Shown piece after piece: positions 59,781 through 64,000 of a stretch of DNA of 64,000 nucleotides. Position 1 is the stretch's first letter. Each line of letters begins with the position of its first letter. This DNA comes from Bilabrum cf. latius (Eukaryota > Bigyra: Bicosoecida > Bigyra > Bicosoecida). Where the stretch lies: assembly GCA_965178125.1 (NCBI GenBank), contig OZ237758.1, positions 620,001 to 684,000 on the forward strand. Direction: 5' to 3'. The notes beneath the pieces are model-generated. The model saw nothing but the letters and a program-made list of their open reading frames with translations, did not search any database and was not told the origin of the DNA. The position numbers and the translations under genes are program-made.

Positions 59781-59989
59781 GATTACGCCTCTGAATCTGC
59801 AATTTCTTCAATTGTGATGATGTCTGCCGTTTAATCCGGATCGACCGAACCGATCTTTATAATCAATATCCCGCCCACCACAGTTGAGAGTCAAAAGCAG
59901 GAAGACGGCCCAAAGAAGAAACTTGGCGCAATAAATATCAGCTGTCTGTCGCAAGCTGATCATATCCTCCTGTTTAGCCGGGGGAAACC
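59781..59989. promoter_or_regulatory. Divergent promoter region, sulfatase copy 2 / arylsulfatase
   Basis: 209 bp with AT-rich stretches (CTTTATAATCAATATCC near 59.86 kb and ATAAATATC near 59.93 kb) that could serve as TATA-like elements for either gene; inferred. Confidence 0.4.
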
Positions 59990-62247
59990 ATGAAGTCAGC
60001 AATTGCAGTTTGCTTTGCTGCATCGATCGCAGCTGCCACAGCGGCGAAGCCGAACATCGTTTTTGTTCTTGTCGACGATCTAGGATCACACGATCTCAGC
60101 TCGATGGGATCAGCGCTGCCCACTCCGAACATTGATTCGCTGCGCGGCAAGAATGCAGTACGGTTGAGCAGCTACTACACGCCATCGCTATGTAGCCCGA
60201 CCAGAACAAGTTTGATGGCTGGTCGGTACCCGTACAGTATGGGAATGGGTCACTTAGTTATCACTGAGGGACAGCCTTACGGACTGCCGTTGAACCATAC
60301 GACCCTCGCGACAGCTCTGCTGAATCAGGGCTACTCCACGCACGGGTACGGAAAGGCAGACATTGGTGAGTGCGGAGACCCCAACTTCCAGTCCTGACTC
60401 TTTTTAGCTAGAATTGCCATGAACTTCTTCCTGGCGTTGTTTGGCGATCACGGCCAATCGGTCTGTTACTCACATAGCTTGATCTGCCATTCCTGACACG
60501 CATGGACTTCCTTTGTCTCCGCAGGTGCTTGCTCTTGGGGCCACACGCCAGGACAGAGGGGATTCCAGTCATTCTTGGGGTACTATGGCGCCACTGAGGA
60601 CTACTACACTCACATGCGCGGTGGGGTGCGCGTGACGGAACCAGACGGCAAAGCCGCCGTGTACGCAGGGTACGATTTCCGCGATTCCAAGACGAGCGGG
60701 CGCAACAACGGGAATTCTGGAGCTGGATAGCGCCCTGCAAACGAGTTGAAGGGGAATTACAGCACCACTGTGCTCGCGGACGCTGCGGTTGCGACCATCC
60801 GGAATCACGCTGCCGCCAACTTGAAGCGAGCATCCCTGAGCGGAGCAATTCCTTTGGACCAGATGGACGATGAGGCGAGCAGCCCGCTGTTCCTTTACTT
60901 TGCCAGCGAAGCCGTGCATACCCCGCTGGAGCTGCCTCCTGACGGCAGTCGCCCAGGTTGCGACCACGTCCCTGCTAGCTTCCCGCACCGGCGCGTGTTC
61001 TGCAGCATGATCGGCGATCTGGATGACGCCATCGGCCGGATCGTGAACGAGCTGCGCACGCAAGGTATGCTGGAGAACACTCTCTTCATATTTTCAAACG
61101 ACAACGGCGGGCACGTGGCCCAGGGGTCCCGCAACTACCCTGTGAGTAGACTGCTTCGAGAGATGGTCCCGTCGGTCCTTTTTCGAGTCTCTAGCTATTG
61201 CATCATTTGCATTGCGAAGCCCCTATTTTTAATCCACATGCGGGGGACCTGCTTTTCTAATCCCGTCGCCCCCCTTGTTCGCCTTATATGTTCGCCTTGT
61301 TTGTTCGCCTTATATGTTCGCCTCGCTGCACGCAGAGCCGCGGAGAAAAAAGTACGTGCTTCGAGGGGGGTGTCAAGGGAACTGGGTTCATCGCATCGTT
61401 CGGGGACGACATCATTCCGCCATCGGTTCGGAATACGGACTGCGGAGCCATGGTCAATGTGGCGGACTGGCTTCCTACCATCATCGGTGGCGTCCTCGGC
61501 ATGGACCCCAGCAAGGAGGTCAAGCAGCCGCTGGACGGGATCGACCAGTGGGCCACTTTGACCACCCCTGGTGCGTGCAAGCAGGCCGAGCAGGCCCTCC
61601 TCGAGCAGAGACCCGGCCTCAACGGTGCGGGGATCGGCCGGGCTGCAGGTGCACCGCAAGGCAGTGCATCCGCCTACCGCACCGAGTCTCTCCTGCACCT
61701 CGACCCCATCGGTCCCTGGTGGTCGGGTGCCTTGCGGCAGGGCAGGTACAAGGTCATCGTGGGGATCCCCACGTACTACCAGGCTCACGCCGGCACGCCC
61801 GGGGGCGGCGGTCCCTTCGGTTGCAACCGCAACGCGAGCGCCGGCGAGTGTCCCAGCGGCTGGACCCCCGAGGTCCCAGGCCTATCTGAGCCCCCACCGG
61901 AGCCGCCCTTGAACCCCGTCCCAGGGCACAACTACCCCTACGTGTGGACCTTTGATCTGGAGAACGACCCCGAGGAGAGGCGCGACCTGACTGCCACACA
62001 CATGCACAACGTGACCATCCCGCTGCTGGACGTGCTGGAGAACAAGTACAACGCGACGCACGTGCCCCAGTTCCATCCCCCCCCCGACTACCAATCTAAT
62101 CCCGCCAAGTTCAACGGGTCTTGGACGCCTTGGCTGAAGGATGGGGAGTGCGCTGACGGGCACAGTCCTGCGGAGGGGGCCCCGAGGGAGTTCTGGCACC
62201 TGGGATTCGAGGAGGCGGATGAGCTGCTGAGGAGGACCGGGGGGTGA
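59990..62247 (+). CDS. Arylsulfatase (arylsulfatase B-like)
   Basis: Three exons: 59990..60365, 60525..61141 and 61336..62247; 634 aa, TGA. A signal peptide (MKSAIAVCFAASIAAATAA) is followed by PNIVFVLVDDLGSHDL (metal site), the formylglycine motif CSPTR in YYTPSLCSPTRTSLMAGRYP, and GYGKADIG. IFSNDNGG and NYPSRG then TCFEGGVKGTGFIASF follow, the last assembled across intron 2 as in ARSB. NVADWLPTI and a typical C-terminal region complete the fold. It should remove sulfate from sulfated glycans or algal polysaccharides in the secretory or extracellular space. One in-frame TAG at 60728 (NSGAG-TAG-RPANELKG). Intron 2 contains a short tandem of TATATGTTCGCCTTGTTTGT-type units. Confidence 0.9.
61264..61325 (+). 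repeat. Short intronic minisatellite
   Basis: Units built on TTGTTCGCC / TATATGTTCGCC are repeated about four to five times just upstream of the acceptor of arylsulfatase intron 2. Confidence 0.7.
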
Positions 62248-62439
62248 TTGCTAGAGCGATGTTCTCGGGTGGTTTTGCTGCCCCTTGCTGCTTTGTCTAG
62301 ACTCGGTGAAAACCGACTGACAGCGACCTCGTGCGACCGTTGGCGGCGCCGCGGTCGACCACAGACGGAACTAGTGCGAAGATGCCGTTGGAGTTTCTCT
62401 CATGTTGCCACAAAAGACTACTCAAGTTTGCACACTACC

Positions 62440-63831
62440 ATGGATGGGTCACAATCTCAACGATATCTCAGGGATGCCAAGGCTAAGATGCGGGCAGAGG
62501 AAGCGCAATTCGCGCAACGGCTGCGTCAAGGCCGCAAGCATCAGCTGTCTGTTGCAGCAGCTCGCATCTCGCAGATGAATGGTTGGGCGGAACAGCTCAA
62601 AGATGACCGAAGGTTTGATATGAAGGTCGAATCGAACGGCAGCGACTCTGACGACTCTGACTCCGGGCGCACCTACCGAGCGATTGAATCATCGACAGGC
62701 TAGCGGCCCATCCTAGCGATTGGGGCCCAGAGGGCCCATGTCATTATCAAGGCTCCCGATAGGCACCCCATCAAAATTAAGCTGGGTCCACAGTTTGACA
62801 AGGAATACATGGCGATGCGGGACGCCATAAGCAAGCTTGAGCAGCGAAGGCGAGCATCTGGTGGCTCTAAATCGAGCTAGCCGGGCGGTGTAATCCTGAT
62901 CGATGGGCTGCGACTGCCACGATCAACCTCCAAGCAAGACGATTCTGGCATTTCGAGCGAAACATCACCCCGTCTTGGACCAGGGTCTCACGATTACGGC
63001 CACGGTCAAAGTGCGGTTTCCGGCGGTGCCAGCAGCCGAAGCCCAGGCAGGGCAGGAGACGGAACCGGCGCTGCGGGCAGCAATGCAACGCAGGTCACGG
63101 AAGGCGGGGAACAACTGGGGAAGCAGGGAACCTTGCGTCAGATGAGGCACGTGCTAAGGGAGGTGGCGACTCTCACGCAGGTGCTTAGGGAGCAGGCCTC
63201 GGTGCTCCGATCGAGAGGCTGGAATGGTGCCTCACGAGGCGACCTTCAGGTGCAGCGGTAGCTGCCCTGGAGGCCACCATCCTCTGGGCATGGAGAGGGC
63301 AAGGCGGCAGGGGACGTGGGGGAAGGCGGAAGCAGGGCCAGTGCCAGTGGGGCTGTGGGTGGTGCTTGGAGTGGCAGCGACGGTGGTGGTACGGGTGAGG
63401 GCTGTGGGCCCTTGGGCTCTAGAACCGGGGGCGGGGCCGGGGGGACGCCCTGGACGGGGGGGAGGCGCGGACTGGGCCATTTTCCGGCCCAAGGTGCAGC
63501 ACAGGGCAGTGCGGAAGGGGGGAGGAGTGCTGACGAGAGCGAGGCAGGTAGCTAGGCGAGGTCGCTTCGCTCGAAGGCAAGTGCAGCGCACGGCAGTGCG
63601 GGCGGGCCCCCACCAGTAGGCATGGCTCGGCGCTTGCTGGTGGAGGCAGGCCACGAGATCGGATCACACCCTGATCCGCTACCGCAGGAGGTAGCAAAGG
63701 GTGCTGGTCTTCGGTCCGACGGTGAGGTGACGGCAGCTGTGGGGGGCTACAGGGCCACGCCGGAGCTCCTTGGCCAGATCCGGTCTACCCTGCGGTCGGC
63801 TGCGGAACAGTCCAGGGACGCTGAGCTGTGA
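62440..63831 (+). CDS. Uncharacterised charged protein
   Basis: Single frame of 463 aa, ATG 62440 to TGA (63829-63831), crossing TAG at 62701, 62878, 63259 and 63553 with no other stop. The N-terminus is highly charged and helical (YLRDAKAKMRAEEAQFAQRL, then RISQMNGWAEQLKDDRRFD). A conserved-looking segment follows (HVIIKAPDRHPIKIKLGPQF). The rest is Gly/Ser/Arg-rich low complexity with a second helical piece (RQMRHVLREVATLTQVLREQ). No family is recognised. The coding call rests on the TAG-only open frame over 1.39 kb and the good helical periodicity on both sides of each TAG. A further 3' exon is unlikely because TGA follows a normal-looking end. Confidence 0.6.
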
Positions 63832-64000
63832 GGCTTCCGGTGCATTGCATTGTACTGTGCTCTGCTGCAGCGGCACCGTCGCACGGTGATGGGCAGCTAC
63901 GTCCACGCGCAAGCGGTGCCATTTGGTCTGTTGTGATATTATCCTGCGTGATTCAGGAATAGAATGCGCGCATTGCTACAAAAACCAGAGCGTATCTCTC
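63832..64000. other. 3' flank to window edge
   Basis: 169 bp after the last TGA; no gene recognised. Confidence 0.4.

Noticed and set aside
1446-63555. UAG read as leucine, glutamate, pyrrolysine or by programmed readthrough
   Set aside because: RAD9 and DCAF11 columns and the CAG/TAG tract favour Gln. Leu would break charged heptads. Readthrough cannot explain tandem TAGs or 18 per gene. Glu is the closest alternative and needs codon-inference software to exclude fully.
1-64000. Suppressor tRNA-Gln(CUA) or any other tRNA/rRNA gene
   Set aside because: I did not find a convincing tRNA cloverleaf or rRNA segment by eye; a tRNAscan-SE run on the full assembly is needed to locate the decoding tRNA.

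Overview
This window is nuclear DNA of a GC-rich, ciliated or formerly ciliated microbial eukaryote. It has GT-AG introns (most about 60-230 nt), separase, RAD9, a G-protein alpha subunit, a DCAF11 WD40 protein, a ciliary ASH-domain protein, and secreted sulfatases and EGF-like proteins. The species cannot be named from the sequence. The EGF-like/sulfatase content and the tandem LINE copies resemble algal or related protist genomes, but that is inference.

The central observation is that the genome does not use the standard code. In 19 of the 21 host genes, and in a retroelement, the coding frame runs straight through TAG codons. I count about 109 in-frame TAGs. Frames up to 9.4 kb stay open with many TAGs and no TAA or TGA. 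None of the 20 genes whose 3' end is present ends at TAG: 17 end at TGA and 3 at TAA. Conserved positions (RAD9, DCAF11), a CAG-TAG-CAG-CAG-CAG-TAG tract and coiled-coil heptads all indicate that UAG is read as glutamine, with UAA and UGA kept as stops. Gene models below use this code. Under the standard code the same genes break into dozens of false short ORFs.

Layout. 1-3.9 kb: Fes1/HspBP1-like (-, runs off the left edge), G alpha (+), S-formylglutathione hydrolase (-). 3.9-6.95 kb: head-to-tail array of 5'-truncated LINE copies. 7.3-12 kb: RRM/RGG protein (-), ARM-like protein (+), organellar-type methionine aminopeptidase (-), FAIM-like protein (-). 12.0-21.7 kb: giant separase (+). 21.9-27.9 kb: large protein with DPF/DPW motifs and a 51-bp coding repeat (+). 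28.0-29.2 kb: FHA protein (+). 29.3-35.6 kb: CFAP74-like ciliary protein (-). 35.8-37.9 kb: DCAF11/LEC14B (-). 38.1-40.3 kb: RAD9 (-). 40.4-47.2 kb: large secreted protein with a fibrinogen-like C-terminal part (+). 47.3-62.2 kb: a secretory cluster of iduronate-2-sulfatase-like genes in inverted orientation, two divergent EGF-like genes, a long M48 metallopeptidase gene and an arylsulfatase. 62.4-63.8 kb: an unknown protein (+).

Functional themes are cell-cycle and chromosome control (separase, RAD9, FHA, DCAF11), signalling (G alpha), protein maturation (MetAP, Fes1) and an extracellular matrix or sulfated-polysaccharide cluster. Neighbouring genes are tightly packed, often divergent with 50-370 bp between start codons. 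No tRNA or rRNA gene was recognised, so the decoding tRNA itself is not in this window.
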